DNA from: Mesotaenium endlicherianum
Lineage: Eukaryota > Streptophyta > Zygnematophyceae > Zygnematales > Mesotaeniaceae
Length of the DNA: 64,000 nt
Assembly (NCBI GenBank): GCA_009602735.1
Contig: WELA01003891.1
Location: 331,567 to 395,566, forward strand
Direction: 5' to 3'
The stretch's first letter is position 1. Every line of letters begins with the position of its first letter. The position numbers and the translations under genes were made by a program. The notes beneath the pieces are model-generated. The model was not told where the DNA came from and made no database searches. It saw only the letters and a list, made by a program, of their open reading frames with translations. Below, piece by piece: positions 22,328 through 33,631 of the stretch.

Positions 22328-23879
22328 TTAAGTGGATTCTGCTGAGGCTGGTCTCGGCTTAGTCCTACCATCACCCCTTCCATAGCCACCTCGAGAGGAA
22401 TCACCTCTACCTCTAGACTGAATAGCATTGTACTCATACCCATATTCATCACCCTGATTATCCTCAGCCTGGTCTCCTTCAATTGCATTGTAGGAACCGT
22501 GGGGCTTTTTGACAATCTTAGACACCAAAGCGTTACTCTGGCGCTTGTGATTGAACTGCTGCTGATCCCAGGCGTCAGCATCCTGGATCAAGTCAGCCAG
22601 TTTCTCATACTTTTTCTCAGCAAAATGACCAGAGACCTCGGATTTCAAGCCATACCTGAAGTATGCTATCCTATACCGTTCTGGCAAATCAGGCTGCTTC
22701 ATCATGTTCTCTTGGAACTTTTGAGCAAACTCAGCAACTGAAGTGGTCTGCTTCAGTGTCAGGGAGATCATCGCATAGATAGCTTTCTCTTGCTGGTTGA
22801 TGACGTCAAACTTCTCATGCAACTTCTCGACAAACTCTACCCACGTAGGCTCACCGAGTTGCCGAGCCTTACGCTCTCCCTTCCAGTAAAGCCACCAGTC
22901 TGCGGCACTGCCTTTCAGTAGCGCACCGGTGTGCCTGACCTTCTCGTAATCTTGCAGTTCTGGGTAGTTCTCCAGCCACTGCTCAACATCCGCGAGAAAC
23001 TTGATCAGGTAATATTTTCTGTTTCCCTCAGGATCATAGTCCTGGGGAGGTTTCGGCTTGGGCTTACTAGGCCCTCGGCCACCACCACTAGTGGTGTGAG
23101 ACCCCAGTTGGTCTCTGTCCCGGAGTAGGGACATTATGATTCTTTTGTCCTCCTGCTGGGACTGATACATGGTCGCCATTTGCGNTCAACTAGTATTTTC
23201 TGTTCCCTTCAGGATCATATTCTGGGGAGGTTTCGGCTTGGGCTTACTGGGCCCTCGGCCACCACCACTAGTGGTGTGAGACCCCAGTTGGTCTCTGTCC
23301 CNCAGTAGGGACATTATGATTCTTTTNNNNNNNNNNNNNNNNNNNNNNNNNNNNNNNNNNNNNNNNNNNNNNNNNNNNNNNNNNNNNNNNNNNNNNNNNN
23401 NNNNNNNNNNNNNNNNNNNNNNNNNNNNNNNNNNNNNNNNNNNNNNNNNNNNNNNNNNNNNNNNNNNNNNNNTCTGCAGCAGCAATTCCTGCCGNTGCCG
23501 TATTTAGCCGGTCACGTATTTGACCTAGGGGTACGTTGAGTTGTACAGCAGGGGGTGGGTTCAGAACATTGGCCCTTGATGCCATAAGTTCTTCAACAGT
23601 GCGCTCGTCAGCTGGCTGTCCTTCCCTCCTTTGTATATCTTCAGCGGCCTTTGCTACTTGTTCAGCTTCTAGTCTGGCTATCTCCTCCTCAGCTTGCTGA
23701 GCTGCGACTGAGGCAATAGCAGCTGCCTCATCTGCAGCCTCCCTAGCTGCAGTATCCGCTACTGCTTCCGAATAGGTACGGTTTCCCGCTACATGGCTTT
23801 CCGCCTGGTTTTCGACATTCTCGTTATCCTGGTTCTCCATGTCTCGGGAGTTGCTAGTTTGAGACCTTGTCCTTACCAT
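22328..23879 (-). pseudogene. A1 gag region
   Basis: Starts at 23879 with MVRTRSQTSNSRDMEN, an Ala/Glu-rich helical N-terminal part, then the capsid-like part (KFLADVEQWLENYPELQ, ADWWLYWKGERKARQ, LKQTTSVAEFAQKFQ) and an Arg/Gly-rich tail leading to a zinc-knuckle-like segment. An assembly gap (23327-23472) interrupts it, with a near-duplicate of the neighbouring sequence beside the gap. Confidence 0.85.
23327..23472. other. Assembly gap (146 N)
   Basis: A run of N. About 120 bases just left of it (about 23200-23326) nearly repeat 23030-23146, and single N bases occur at 23184, 23302 and 23496. The duplicate is probably an assembly artefact around the gap. Confidence 0.95.
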
Positions 23880-23900
23880 ACAAAGAAGACTGTGATAACT

Positions 23901-23912
23901 GCTCCGATACCA
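23901..23912 (-). other. Primer-binding site of A1
   Basis: TGGTATCGGAGC on the minus strand, one base from the 5' LTR, identical to the sites of A2, A3, B and C. Confidence 0.75.
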
Positions 23913-23913
23913 C

Positions 23914-24622
23914 TGAAATGAATCGACTTACCAAATAGGCGATTAACAATTAATAAAGATCTTTATATCAGCAAGTAATCTTTATGGTATTTTTCGTTAA
24001 CTGGTTAAACGGCAAAGGACAACACACTAGCAGTGAATAATACTCGTAAGTCAAATGCGAGTAAACTAGCATCAATAATGCAAATCAGTAAACTCATACA
24101 TAAGCAAGGTTAGAAGACAGTGCGTATCAATGGCTTCTCGCCTTGGATTCAGATCTCTCTCAGTAAGCTGTACAAGAGAGTTGGCCTCGTCCCCGAATGC
24201 CGAACTCGAGAGCAATGTCTAACGTATGTACATGGAATGAGTTTACTGTTCAACGGTCAGTGCGATGGCACCGCCTACCCGGGAGTTAACCACGTTGGTA
24301 GGACCTCGGTTAACCAAATCCACCGCCATCTCCCATCATCCCGAATCGCCATCCATCATAGGCCATTCATCTAACATACCACACTTAGATGCATATCGAG
24401 GCAGTTCGCTGCTACCGAGTACGGAAGTCAGCTGGCAGTCAAAGAATGTGTCAGCAAGCTGACTTAAGGTGACCTCAGCCTGCTACTTCCGGCCAAGTCA
24501 TTAAACTGATATTAAGCATAAAGTCCAGCAGATTGATTGTTAACTAGAGTTCAGCAGGTTGAACTTATTTAACTATATTATTTAAATGAATATTATATCA
24601 ACCTGTATACTGATTCACTACA
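23914..24622 (-). repeat. 5' LTR of A1
   Basis: About 709 bp, higher-coordinate copy, ending TTCACTACA on the plus strand and followed by the target duplication ACTCC. Confidence 0.9.
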
Positions 24623-24627
24623 ACTCC

Positions 24628-25590
24628 TCAAGCAAGTGTTCATATTGATGATGTGAAATTGCCTAAGAACATGTTTCAGACTCTTTTTGACAGGGTGGGC
24701 AATGAAGTTTCTCACTATATGACCAAAACCAAGCCCATGGTGTCTCGAAGTATTTGAAGAGTGTGTTAGACCATAGGTGATTTAGATGCTCTTCTTTGCT
24801 TTCAATCCGTCAATGTTGATTTGGGCTATGGGGCTGTCAAGTTGCAACCAAAATCAGGAGAGGTAGTAGCTATTTTCCCCCCTTTCTTTAAGGAATGGAG
24901 GATGAACAAGTCAGGAGAGAAAACTCTTACCTTAAAGTTTTCATTTTTAGTCTTAAACAGGGGGGGGGCATGTTGTGATGGCCCCTGACCAGTGTTATGA
25001 TAGATTTGTCTGGATGGCACATCATCTCATTGTACTAGCACTCATATACAATATAGGCTTGCAGATTATCCTCTTAGGATGCAAGCATATGTTCTTCGAG
25101 TGAAGGATGCTATGATAGAGGCAGCACAAATTGCAAGAGGTCACCTGCTACAGAAGGAACAAGAGAGGATTGAGAGGGAGAGAGAGTGAGTTATGAGAGA
25201 GCATGTGAGTTGCAAAAAGCTGCTGATCTAGCAGCTCGTAAGTTGAGAATGCAAAGGTCACAGGATCTGCGCACACCTGCTAAAAAAAAGTAGCTTTTGG
25301 TGCAACATTTGCACCTCAACCTCCTACTGCATCTAAACTGGTTCAACGAGATGCTATACAAGTTATGAGAGAGGCAAGAGCAAAGGTTGCATATGGAGTG
25401 AGAAAAGTGCTACAATACAGAGAAGAGGAAGACAGGTTGATAGCGCAACAAGAGAAGGAGCATGCTCAAGCAATGCGAGCTTTGGTGAGAGAAGGTCAAC
25501 ACTTGTAGCCGGAAGAGCTTATGAAGAGGGCGCGCGAGGTAGCTGCCAACAAGAAAGACTCCAGCTATTTGGGAGAGCTGCATATATACA
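24628..25590 (+). pseudogene. T plus-strand ORF, downstream coding-like segments
   Basis: Sequence after A1 continues T. Plus-strand frames give VHIDDVKLPKNMFQTLFDRV, then MQAYVLRVKDAMIEAAQIARG with a Gln/Glu/Arg-rich helix, then AIQVMREARAKVAYGVRK and a further coiled-coil-like run to about 25590. The segments lie in different frames with stops between, so this is either decayed or spliced. No family recognised. Together with the zinc ribbon at 15487-15654 it would make one plus-strand gene of T, convergent with the minus-strand gene. Confidence 0.4.
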
Positions 25591-25641
25591 TATTGTGCAT
25601 TTGATTTAAACTTTCCTTCCTACACCTAAATTGTATTCTAG

Positions 25642-26049
25642 CTACTCCACATCTCCAGCTATGTCTTTTATGTGTGCCGGAGATCTTGTTACAACCGGTG
25701 CCAATTGTCGTCGCTTGGTCAACACCTTCTTCCTCTTTAGTCTTTCATTTCTACTCAATGGTAGCTCTATGATGGTGGATAGAGCTCTCTTCCTAATCTC
25801 TTGCTGTGTTGTCTGGTTTATTCTCCCTTCGCTATACACTTGTCCTGCAGCGTCCACCATCACCTTCCTCTTATTGATCTTGGCTGATTTCCTCCATTGG
25901 TGCAATGCCTCTATACCTTTTTCACTAAACTGACCTAAGTCCCCATATCTCCTTATCATATTCCCTACGTGGCACTTCAATATGTGCAAGTACTCTGTAA
26001 TGTGGTCTGCAGCACAAGCTACTACAGAATTGTCCTCAAAGTCTTCAGC
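25642..26049 (-). pseudogene. T minus-strand ORF, C-terminal part
   Basis: An open frame with YLHILKCHVGNMIRRYGDL, LGQFSEKGIEALHQWRKSAK and a basic end (LSRNERLKRKKVLTKRRQ). The pattern of a His-rich helix followed by a fixed G-x-L-x-x-FS-x-x-G-x-E motif is one I associate with C-termini of poorly described transposon-type proteins in animals and algae, but I cannot name the family. Separated from the rest of the ORF (40705-42489) by the later insertions B and A2. The stop lies just before 25642, about 50 bp from the end of the convergent plus-strand gene. Confidence 0.5.
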
Positions 26050-26054
26050 AAGGG

Positions 26055-26557
26055 TGTAGTGATTTGAGTTATTATATATTAATTCGCATATATTTTAATG
26101 TTTTCAAATATATTTGGAGTAGTATTGTGTGGAGTCAAGTGTGAATAGGTACTCTAGTAACTTGGTTCATGTCCTTTGAACCTTCCAAGGCATTTTCGAA
26201 GTTAGAGGAAAGACCTAGAAGAACTCCATGTGGCAAAAGTCAGATGTGCCATTTTTAGGTCAAAAGGACATGTGTACATTATTCTAGAAAGAGGTGGCAA
26301 GTTTTGGGATGTGTTGGGTGCCAACACATCAACATACACCTTCCTAGAAATTACTTATGTAGCAAGTATATAAACAAGAGCTAGAACATAGAAAGACATT
26401 CCAGAATCACTCTTGTACTTGCCAAAATCCAGAAATATATTAACTTTCAAGAAGCCATCTCTCTTTCAAGAAGCTACCACTTGTGTTCAAAGATCCTTGT
26501 CTTGAATAGATAAAGTATTCTGTTTTACTAAGTACTTTATCTATCTGTTTCACTACA
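26055..26557 (+). repeat. 5' LTR of B
   Basis: 503 bp, TGTAGTGATTTGAG to TTTCACTACA. A TATA-like tatataaac lies about 185 bp before the LTR end, a plausible promoter. Confidence 0.95.
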
Positions 26558-26558
26558 G

Positions 26559-26570
26559 TGGTATCGGAGC
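26559..26570 (+). other. Primer-binding site of B
   Basis: TGGTATCGGAGC one base after the LTR, the same 12-mer as in families A and C. Confidence 0.75.
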
Positions 26571-26594
26571 TAGGCACTTTGGTAGCACAAGAAG

Positions 26595-27875
26595 ATGGCC
26601 GATCCTCAAGACCAACAGCAAGCTTTCGAAGGAAGCCCTTCCTCTCCAAGACACCCTCCTCCAGCGCCGATGGGAGAGCCCACTCAAGAAAATCTGCAAC
26701 AACAAGAAGCACCACAAGGAGGAGCACACCCTCCTCCAGCGTCGATGGGAGAGCCTACTCAAGGAAATCTGCAACAACAAGAAGCACCACAAGGAGGAGC
26801 ACCGTCAAATCCCGTGGCAGCCGCTATAGCAAAGTTGACCCCACCACAAGGAGTTCCCGCAAATGAGTGGGCAGCCTTCCTAATGACCGTCCACAACCAA
26901 GTGGGCTTGGCCACCTATGAAGCAACCGTGCAAGCGTCAAGAGAAGCTATGGCTGCCATGGTTGCCCCTATTGCGAGCAATGCTCAAAATCCAGCCCCGG
27001 CTCAAGCGCCTCCACAAGAGCCAACGAGAGCAAGGAAACTCATCAAGCCCGGCAAACCCGACACTTTCAACCCCGGGAAAGGTGCCAACCTGAATTTATG
27101 GCTCTACCAAGTGGAGACGTACCTCGCGTTCCTTGAAGTACCCGAGGAGGACTACGTTCCCTTTGCCGTTACCTTACTTAGAGGAGCAGCAACATCATGG
27201 TGGCGTAACTATCAAGCGGCTATATATCAAGCTATGGCGCACCCCATGCTCGGCCAAGAGCCCCCACCATCATATGCAAGATGGGCAGATTTTCGTGAGG
27301 CCCTCAAGAAGCAATTCATGCCCATCAATGCGGAGAAGATTGCCCGAGGAAAGCTCCACCATCTCAAGCAAACGACGTCCGTTCAAGAGTATACATCCAG
27401 ATTTCACGCCCTCACTCTTGAGATCCCCAACATGTCTCTCGAGGAGAAGATTGACCGTTACATCTTTGGCCTCAAACCCAAGGTGGCAAAGGAAGTGGAG
27501 TTACGCGACTTGACGGACTTCTCAAAGATCATTGAAGTGGCCCAAAAGGTGGATACCTTGGATTTCAAGCACTCCGTGCCTTCATCTTCACGGGTACCGA
27601 CGACGCGGGTGTACGCAGCCCCTTCCACATCCGAATCTGGACCCACACCCATGGAAATCGGAGTTATTAAAAGGGACCCCGCGGCTGCCCGGAAGAGTGG
27701 AAGACCCTCCAATGACACTTATGATGCAAGAAACCAGCAAGGAGTGAAAGCAAGACTCTCCCCGGCTGAAAAAGAAGCTCTCATGACGGCTGGACTATGC
27801 TTCTATTGCAAGGAAAAGGGCCATCGTGCACTTTCATGCCCCAAAAAGTTGTCAAAAAACGGACAGCGCCGGTAG
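26595..27875 (+). CDS. gag: B gag polyprotein
   Basis: An ORF of 426 residues starting MADPQDQQQ. The N-terminal part carries a 25-residue direct repeat (units at 26652 and 26727; core MGEPTQ[13 protein letters not shown]). The capsid region follows (about 150-310; words [45 protein letters not shown]). A C-terminal zinc knuckle [14 protein letters not shown] (CX2CX4HX4C) binds nucleic acid. Gag assembles the cytoplasmic virus-like particle of the element. Its last 79 bases overlap pol in the -1 frame. Confidence 0.92.
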   Translation: MADPQDQQQAFEGSPSSPRHPPPAPMGEPTQENLQQQEAPQGGAHPPPASMGEPTQGNLQQQEAPQGGAPSNPVAAAIAKLTPPQGVPANEWAAFLMTVHNQVGLATYEATVQASREAMAAMVAPIASNAQNPAPAQAPPQEPTRARKLIKPGKPDTFNPGKGANLNLWLYQVETYLAFLEVPEEDYVPFAVTLLRGAATSWWRNYQAAIYQAMAHPMLGQEPPPSYARWADFREALKKQFMPINAEKIARGKLHHLKQTTSVQEYTSRFHALTLEIPNMSLEEKIDRYIFGLKPKVAKEVELRDLTDFSKIIEVAQKVDTLDFKHSVPSSSRVPTTRVYAAPSTSESGPTPMEIGVIKRDPAAARKSGRPSNDTYDARNQQGVKARLSPAEKEALMTAGLCFYCKEKGHRALSCPKKLSKNGQRR

Positions 27876-30800
27876 GCCAGGAGCCTACCACCCCAAGACC
27901 CACTTCACGAGAAGGCAACACGCCAAGTGAGGTGGAGACCCCCGTTGAAGACGACGTTCCAGCCCCAATGAGTTTGAGAGGTTACCTTGGAGGAGAGAAG
28001 GTCCACATCTTGGTGGATAGCGGAGCTCAAGGCAACTTCATTGCTGCAGATTTTGCCACCAAGCACGGTATTACTATGCGAACTCTTGACCACGACGAGG
28101 AGATTATGATGCCCGATGGATTCTCCTATACTACCCCTTCCAAGAAGACGTACCCCTTGGCACTCTCTATCAAGTCCTTCAAGGATAGAGTAGTGTTCTC
28201 CCCCATGCAATTGGGCAAGTACGACGTCATCCTAGGGACGCCTTGGTTGACCAAGCACAACCCCCAAGTTGATTGGAGGACCGGTACTATCAAGATCAAG
28301 AATGACATCACTTCAAGAATCTGTATTTTGCGCGCAATCCAGAATATCCAGACCCAAGACATCCAGAAGCCGGCACACGAGATACTATTGTCCGCCCTCC
28401 AACTCAAGAGACTTGTGAGGAAGGGACACGAGCTTCTTTTGGCCTTGATCACGCCAAAAGACATCAAGAAAGACATCGAGAGTCAAGAAGGCAGCCCCGT
28501 TCCCAAGGAGATACAAGAAGTCTTTGAGGACTACAAAGAAGTGTTCTCCCCGGAATTGCCCAAGGGCCTACCCCCCAAAAGATTCGTAGACCACAAGATA
28601 GAGTTGGAGCCCGGAAGCAAGCCCATCTCTCGGCCTACGTTCAAAATGTCATACACGGAGCTAGACGAAGTCAAGAAGCAAATCAAGGAGCTACTGGAGC
28701 ATGGCTTCATTCGACCTAGCAAGTCGCCATTTGGAGCCCCGGTGCTATTTGTCAAGAAGAAAGATGGTACCTTGAGGATGTGTGTGGACTATCGCGCCCT
28801 CAACAAGATCACCATCAAGAATCGATACCCGCTGCCGCGCATGGATGAGCTCATGGACCGGCTGGTTGGAGCCAAGTACTTCACGAAGATTGACTTACGG
28901 AGCGGCTACCACCAGATTCGCATCGCAGAACCGGACATAGAGAAGACGGCATTCAGGACAAGATATGGACATTTTGAGTTCATGGTCCTGCCATTTGGAC
29001 TCACCAACGCGCCAGCAACTTTCATGACTATGATGAACACCATATTTCAGCCCATGTTGGACAGATTTGTGGTGGTATTCATCGATGACATCCTTATCTA
29101 CAGCAAGACCCTTGAAGAGCATGCGAGACACTTGAAAGAAGTCCTTGAAGTATTGAAGCAAAACAAGCTGTTTGCGAAGGAGTCAAAATGCGAGTTTGCC
29201 AAACAAGAAGTGGAGTTCCTAGGTCTCCACGTGACTGCTGATGGCATCAAGATAGACCCCAAGAAGACCACGGTGGTGGAGGAATGGCCAACCCCCACGA
29301 CCAAGAAAGAACTCCAGTCATTCTTGGGATTTGCCAATTGGTACAGAAAATTCATCCAAGGCTTCTCGCACATAGCAGCCCCCCTGACAGATCTACTCAA
29401 GAAGGACAGGCTATATACATGGACCGAGAAAGAGGAAGAGGCATTTCAAGAGTTAAAGCGAAGATTGACCACATCCCCGGTGCTCACACTCCCAAGTCCA
29501 AACCCAGATTGGCCCTTCCACGTCATCACCGATGCATCTTCCTATGCAATAGGAGCAATCCTGCTTCAAGACCAAGGCAAGGGACTGCAGCCCATCGCCT
29601 ACGAGTCAAGGAAGCTAAATCCAGCCGAGCAAAATTATACAACCACGGAGCGAGAGGCATTGGCGATTGTACATGCCTTGAAGGTTTGGCGCTGCTACGT
29701 TGAAGGACGCAAAGTACTGGTCACCACGGACCACGAGGCGTTAAAGCACCTCCAAACGCAGCCGTATCTCTCAAGGAGACAAGCAAGATGGAGCGGATAC
29801 TTGCAACAATACAACATCACGATTCAGTACCAGCCCGGCAAGACAAACCCGGCTGACCCCCTCTCAAGACTGCAATTAAATGCAGTGATGGTATCCCTGA
29901 AGACAGATCTGGAAGCTCGATTTTCAGCCGCCTATGAAAGAGACCCTTACTACAAGAACGGAGAAGCAGCCTTGGACCCATGCAAGAAGCAAGAAGGCAA
30001 TTATTGGGTGAGGCAAGATACGGGCCAGAGATGTGTTCCTAATGACTTAGACCTCCGGCTCTTGCTTCTACGAGAAGCACACGACAACCCTCTTGGAGGA
30101 CACTTTGGAATCCTAAGGACCACGGGCGTTCTAGCTAGGACTTATTGTTGGCCAGGCATGTCTAAGCAAGTCAAGGAGTACTGCAGGAGCTGTGACACAT
30201 GCCAAAGAATCAAGCCATCATCGCAAAAGGCGGGAGGACTCCTCCAACCACTACCAATCCCCGAAAGACAATGGACGGACATCTCAATGGACCTTATCGT
30301 GGACTTGCCCGTGACACCTCGAGGCCATAATGCAATACTCACGGTGGTGGACAGACTTACCAAGATGGCTCATTTTATTCCCACGACGACTAAGGCTACA
30401 GCACCACAACTTGCAAGACTCATCTTTGACAACATCTTCCGACTCCATGGACTACCATCAAGAATTGTGTCAGATAGAGATCCAAGATTCACAAGCCATT
30501 TCTGGAAAAATCTCTTCAAGAACTTGGGTACATCGCTGGATATGTCTACTGCCTACCACCCACAATCAGATGGGCAAACCGAGCGTATGAATCGTACCCT
30601 AAAGACCTCTCTAAAGGCCTACGTGTCTACCCTCGAGCAAGACTGGGACATGTACTTGACCCCCCTCGAGTTTGCCTACAACAACACTACGCAGGCCTCT
30701 ACCCAAGAGTCCCCATTCTTCCTCAACTATGGCTTCCATCCGACCACGCCACTGAGCTTCACGGCTGGCCATGATGAAGTACCTGCAGCCACAGATTTTA

Positions 30801-31462
30801 TGGAGACATTAGAAGCAGCCCTTACAGCAGCGAAGAAAGCTCTACAACACGCGCAAGATGCTCAAGCAAGAGTGGCGAACAGATCCAGAAGAGAAATTAC
30901 GTACAGAGTGGGTGACAACGTGTTACTATCATCCAAGAACATTTCCCTGAACAACAGGCCTGCCGGCAGCAAGTTCTCTCCCAAGTATTTGGGACCCTTC
31001 AAGATTATCCAGCAAGTCAACCCCGTTGCTTTCAAGCTAGAACTTCCCCAGACTATGCACATCGACCCCGTATTCCACGCTTCCCTCTTCAAGCCATATG
31101 TGCAACCCGACAACAAGTTCCCAGGACGTGTGACAACCCCACCAGCCCCAACAATAGTGGATGATCATTTGGAGTACGAAGTGGAAGACATAGTGGCTAT
31201 GAGAAATTTCAGGAGACAGCAGCAATACTTGATCAAGTGGAAAGGATATCCAGATTCGGAGAATAGTTGGGTGGCGGCGCACTACCTTGACAAAGTTCAG
31301 AGAAAGTTGAAGCGCTTCCATGCCGCCAACCCCCATCTTGGACCAGCCCCAAGTCTCTCTACTAGAAGCCCGAAGACTTCAGGGAGGCAGCCTGCCACCA
31401 TCAAGAAGCAGCAGAAGACCCCTTGGAGGCAGCCTGCAAGAACAAGAAAGAGGAAAAATTGA
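27797..31462 (+). CDS. pol: B pol polyprotein: protease, reverse transcriptase, RNase H, integrase, chromodomain
   Basis: An open frame of about 1,221 codons overlapping gag; its conventional start at 27797 is only the frame opening, since entry is expected by frameshift. In order: protease ([12 protein letters not shown], about 72-83), reverse transcriptase ([12 protein letters not shown] about 325-336, [11 protein letters not shown] about 416-426), RNase H ([15 protein letters not shown], about 577-591), integrase zinc finger ([22 protein letters not shown]) and core ([37 protein letters not shown]), then a chromodomain ([28 protein letters not shown], about 1125-1175). Looks whole. The chromodomain marks it as a chromovirus, distinct from family A. 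Confidence 0.93.
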   Translation: MLLLQGKGPSCTFMPQKVVKKRTAPVGQEPTTPRPTSREGNTPSEVETPVEDDVPAPMSLRGYLGGEKVHILVDSGAQGNFIAADFATKHGITMRTLDHDEEIMMPDGFSYTTPSKKTYPLALSIKSFKDRVVFSPMQLGKYDVILGTPWLTKHNPQVDWRTGTIKIKNDITSRICILRAIQNIQTQDIQKPAHEILLSALQLKRLVRKGHELLLALITPKDIKKDIESQEGSPVPKEIQEVFEDYKEVFSPELPKGLPPKRFVDHKIELEPGSKPISRPTFKMSYTELDEVKKQIKELLEHGFIRPSKSPFGAPVLFVKKKDGTLRMCVDYRALNKITIKNRYPLPRMDELMDRLVGAKYFTKIDLRSGYHQIRIAEPDIEKTAFRTRYGHFEFMVLPFGLTNAPATFMTMMNTIFQPMLDRFVVVFIDDILIYSKTLEEHARHLKEVLEVLKQNKLFAKESKCEFAKQEVEFLGLHVTADGIKIDPKKTTVVEEWPTPTTKKELQSFLGFANWYRKFIQGFSHIAAPLTDLLKKDRLYTWTEKEEEAFQELKRRLTTSPVLTLPSPNPDWPFHVITDASSYAIGAILLQDQGKGLQPIAYESRKLNPAEQNYTTTEREALAIVHALKVWRCYVEGRKVLVTTDHEALKHLQTQPYLSRRQARWSGYLQQYNITIQYQPGKTNPADPLSRLQLNAVMVSLKTDLEARFSAAYERDPYYKNGEAALDPCKKQEGNYWVRQDTGQRCVPNDLDLRLLLLREAHDNPLGGHFGILRTTGVLARTYCWPGMSKQVKEYCRSCDTCQRIKPSSQKAGGLLQPLPIPERQWTDISMDLIVDLPVTPRGHNAILTVVDRLTKMAHFIPTTTKATAPQLARLIFDNIFRLHGLPSRIVSDRDPRFTSHFWKNLFKNLGTSLDMSTAYHPQSDGQTERMNRTLKTSLKAYVSTLEQDWDMYLTPLEFAYNNTTQASTQESPFFLNYGFHPTTPLSFTAGHDEVPAATDFMETLEAALTAAKKALQHAQDAQARVANRSRREITYRVGDNVLLSSKNISLNNRPAGSKFSPKYLGPFKIIQQVNPVAFKLELPQTMHIDPVFHASLFKPYVQPDNKFPGRVTTPPAPTIVDDHLEYEVEDIVAMRNFRRQQQYLIKWKGYPDSENSWVAAHYLDKVQRKLKRFHAANPHLGPAPSLSTRSPKTSGRQPATIKKQQKTPWRQPARTRKRKN
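27854..27860 (+). promoter_or_regulatory. Canonical -1 ribosomal frameshift heptamer at the gag/pol overlap of B
   Basis: A_AAA_AAC lies in the gag frame (codons TCA AAA AAC), 13-19 bases before the gag stop. Pol is in the -1 frame relative to gag, exactly what this heptamer serves in retroviruses and their kin. A downstream structure was not worked out. Confidence 0.7.
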
Positions 31463-32219
31463 CATTAGACACTCTTCTCTTCTCGCAGTTTCTGGACAGA
31501 AAACTAAAACTGCTACTGGTAATAGGTCTCTGCATAATAAATTCTGAAAATTTACCTGGCTGTAGTCCATGAGTAGCCGGTCATTTAGAGTCCAAGTTTG
31601 CTCAATTTGGAGCACTGGTGAGAGAGATATGATGCTCTAAGTAGAAGGGGGTCAGGCTGCTGGCATTGTTAGGACAGAATATGCCTTCTGACATTGTGCC
31701 TTCCCCTGAACTTGGAATGCTCTGAAACTCAAGACTCTGGTAGAACATCTTACAGCGCCCAGTTTGAGACTTAGTTTGCAGAATTTGGAGAAGTATAGAA
31801 GGACTTATGATTTTCAGAAGTTTCTGCACAGATTTGGAGGAGTGCCTACTCTCTCAGCTCTCAACGACACTCCAGAAATGAGAATGCTCTCAAATTTGGT
31901 GACCCGGTAGAGTTCTCCGACGCGGTCCGTCTGGCACTCGAATTTTCAGATTTGGAGCAGTTCTGTGGCCGCTATGAATTTTTGAGTTCGTGGCAGATTC
32001 TGGGCCAACTTGTACAATTTTCTTTATCATTAAGGAGTAGGCTAGCCAATAAGGTCACACCACCTACGACCTTGCCTAGTCTACCTTACATGTGTAGCAC
32101 CTGACTTGGCGCCTTTGACTAGTCCTCTTCACATGTGTGGCATCTGACTTGAAACTGTTGACTAGTTTGCTCCACATGTGTAAGACCTGACTTGACGCGC
32201 CGAGACGTCGCTTTTTCTA
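31463..32219 (+). other. 3' untranslated region of B with 42-bp tandem repeats
   Basis: About 760 bp between pol and the polypurine tract, no ORF. It has dispersed tttggag words and, near its end, three tandem units of 42-43 bp beginning acatgtgt at 32089, 32131 and 32174, each followed by a cctgactt or ctgacttg core. Confidence 0.6.
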
Positions 32220-32231
32220 TCGGGGGGGTGA
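32220..32231 (+). other. Polypurine tract of B
   Basis: A G-rich run (tcgggggggtga) directly before the 3' LTR, the expected priming site for plus-strand DNA synthesis. Confidence 0.7.
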
Positions 32232-32734
32232 TGTAGTGATTTGAGTTATTATATATTAGTTTGCATATATTTTAATGTTTTCAAATATATTTGGAGTAGT
32301 ATTGTGTGGAGTCAAGTGTGAATAGGTACTCTAGTAACTTGGTTCATGTCCTTTGAACCTTCCAAGGCATTTTCGAAGTTAGAGGAAAGACCTAGAAGAA
32401 CTCCATGTGGCAAAAGTCAGATGTGCCATTTTTAGGTCAAAAGGACATGTGTACATTATTCTAGAAAGAGGTGGCAAGTTTTGGGATGTGTTGGGTGCCA
32501 ACACATCAACATACACCTTCCTAGAAATTACTTATGTAGCAAGTATATAAACAAGAGCTAGAACATAGAAAGACATTGGAGAATCACTCTTGTACTTGCC
32601 AAAATCCAGAAATATATTAACTTTCAAGAAGCCATCTCTCTTTCAAGAAGCTACCACTTGTGTTCAAAGATCCTTGTCTCGAATAGATAAAGTATTCTGT
32701 TTTACTAAGTACTTTATCTATCTGTTTCACTACA
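32232..32734 (+). repeat. 3' LTR of B
   Basis: 503 bp, about 99 per cent identical by eye to the 5' LTR; followed by the target duplication AAGGG. Confidence 0.95.
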
Positions 32735-32790
32735 AAGGGCCTCCACAAGTGAAGCTTTGGCTTCTCCCTTGTTGTCCGTGTCTAGCGCAG

Positions 32791-33509
32791 TGAAATGATT
32801 CGACTTGCCAAATAGGCGATTAACAACTAAAAAAGATCTTTATATCAGCAAGTAATCTTTATGGTATTTTTTGTTAACTGCTTAAACGGCGAAGGACAAC
32901 ACACTAGCAGTGGACATTACTCGTAAGTCAGATGCAAGTAAACTAGTATCAACAATGCAATCAGTAAACTCATACATAAGCGAGGTTAGAAGACAGTGCG
33001 TATCAATGGCTTCTCGCCTTGGATTCAGATCTCTCTCAACAAGCTGTACAAGAGAGTTGGCCTCGTTTCTGAATACTGAACCCGGGAGCAATACCTAGCA
33101 TATGTACATGGAATGAGTTTCCTGTTCAACGGCAAGTGCGATGGCATCGCCTACCCGGGAGTTAACCACGCTGGCAGGACCTCGGTTAACCAAATCCACC
33201 GCTATCTCCCATCATCCCGAATCGCCATCCATCCTAAGGATGTCATCTGGCCATTCATCTAGCACACCACACCTAGATGCATCTCTAGGCAGTTCGCTGC
33301 GACCGAGTACGGAAGTCAGCTGGCTGGCAAAGAATGTGTCAGCGGGCTGACTTAAGCTGACTTCAGCCTGCTGCTTTTGGCTGAGTCATTAAACTGATAT
33401 TAAATATATTATGCAGCAGACTGACTATTAACTAGAGTTCAGCAGGCTGAACTTAATAACTGTTGTATTTAAATGAATATTATATAAACCAGTATACTGA
33501 TTCATTACA
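32791..33509 (-). repeat. 3' LTR of A2
   Basis: 719 bp, lower-coordinate copy. The polypurine tract TAAGTTGGAGGG (minus strand) lies just inside at 33512-33523. Confidence 0.9.
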
Positions 33510-33631
33510 ATCCCTCCAACTTAACATGTTGTCGCCTCGACAACACTGACACAGGGTACATAGGTTTCCCCAACTGAAATCACTTATCCTTCTCCCATCC
33601 AGCATGCTCTGCACTTGGCCCTCTGCCCTTA

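Larger units (their letters stand above)
15655..24622 (-). mobile_element. Ty3/gypsy chromovirus family A, copy A1 (nearly complete, broken)
   Basis: A nearly full-length element on the minus strand with both LTRs (15655-16374 and 23914-24622), primer-binding site, gag, pol with a chromodomain, and an extra 3' ORF. It sits inside transposon T with a perfect 5-bp target duplication (ACTCC at 15650-15654 and 24623-24627). The two LTRs differ by only a few per cent by eye, so it is moderately young. It has a handful of breaks (roughly four) and is interrupted by an assembly gap in gag. Confidence 0.92.
26055..32734 (+). mobile_element. Ty3/gypsy chromovirus family B (looks whole)
   Basis: A 6,680-bp element with 503-bp LTRs at both ends, primer-binding site, gag, pol with chromodomain, and polypurine tract. 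Perfect target duplication AAGGG (26050-26054 and 32735-32739) inside transposon T. The LTRs differ at about five positions by eye, so the insertion is young. Both ORFs look uninterrupted. A solo LTR of the same family lies at 44702-45204. Confidence 0.95.
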
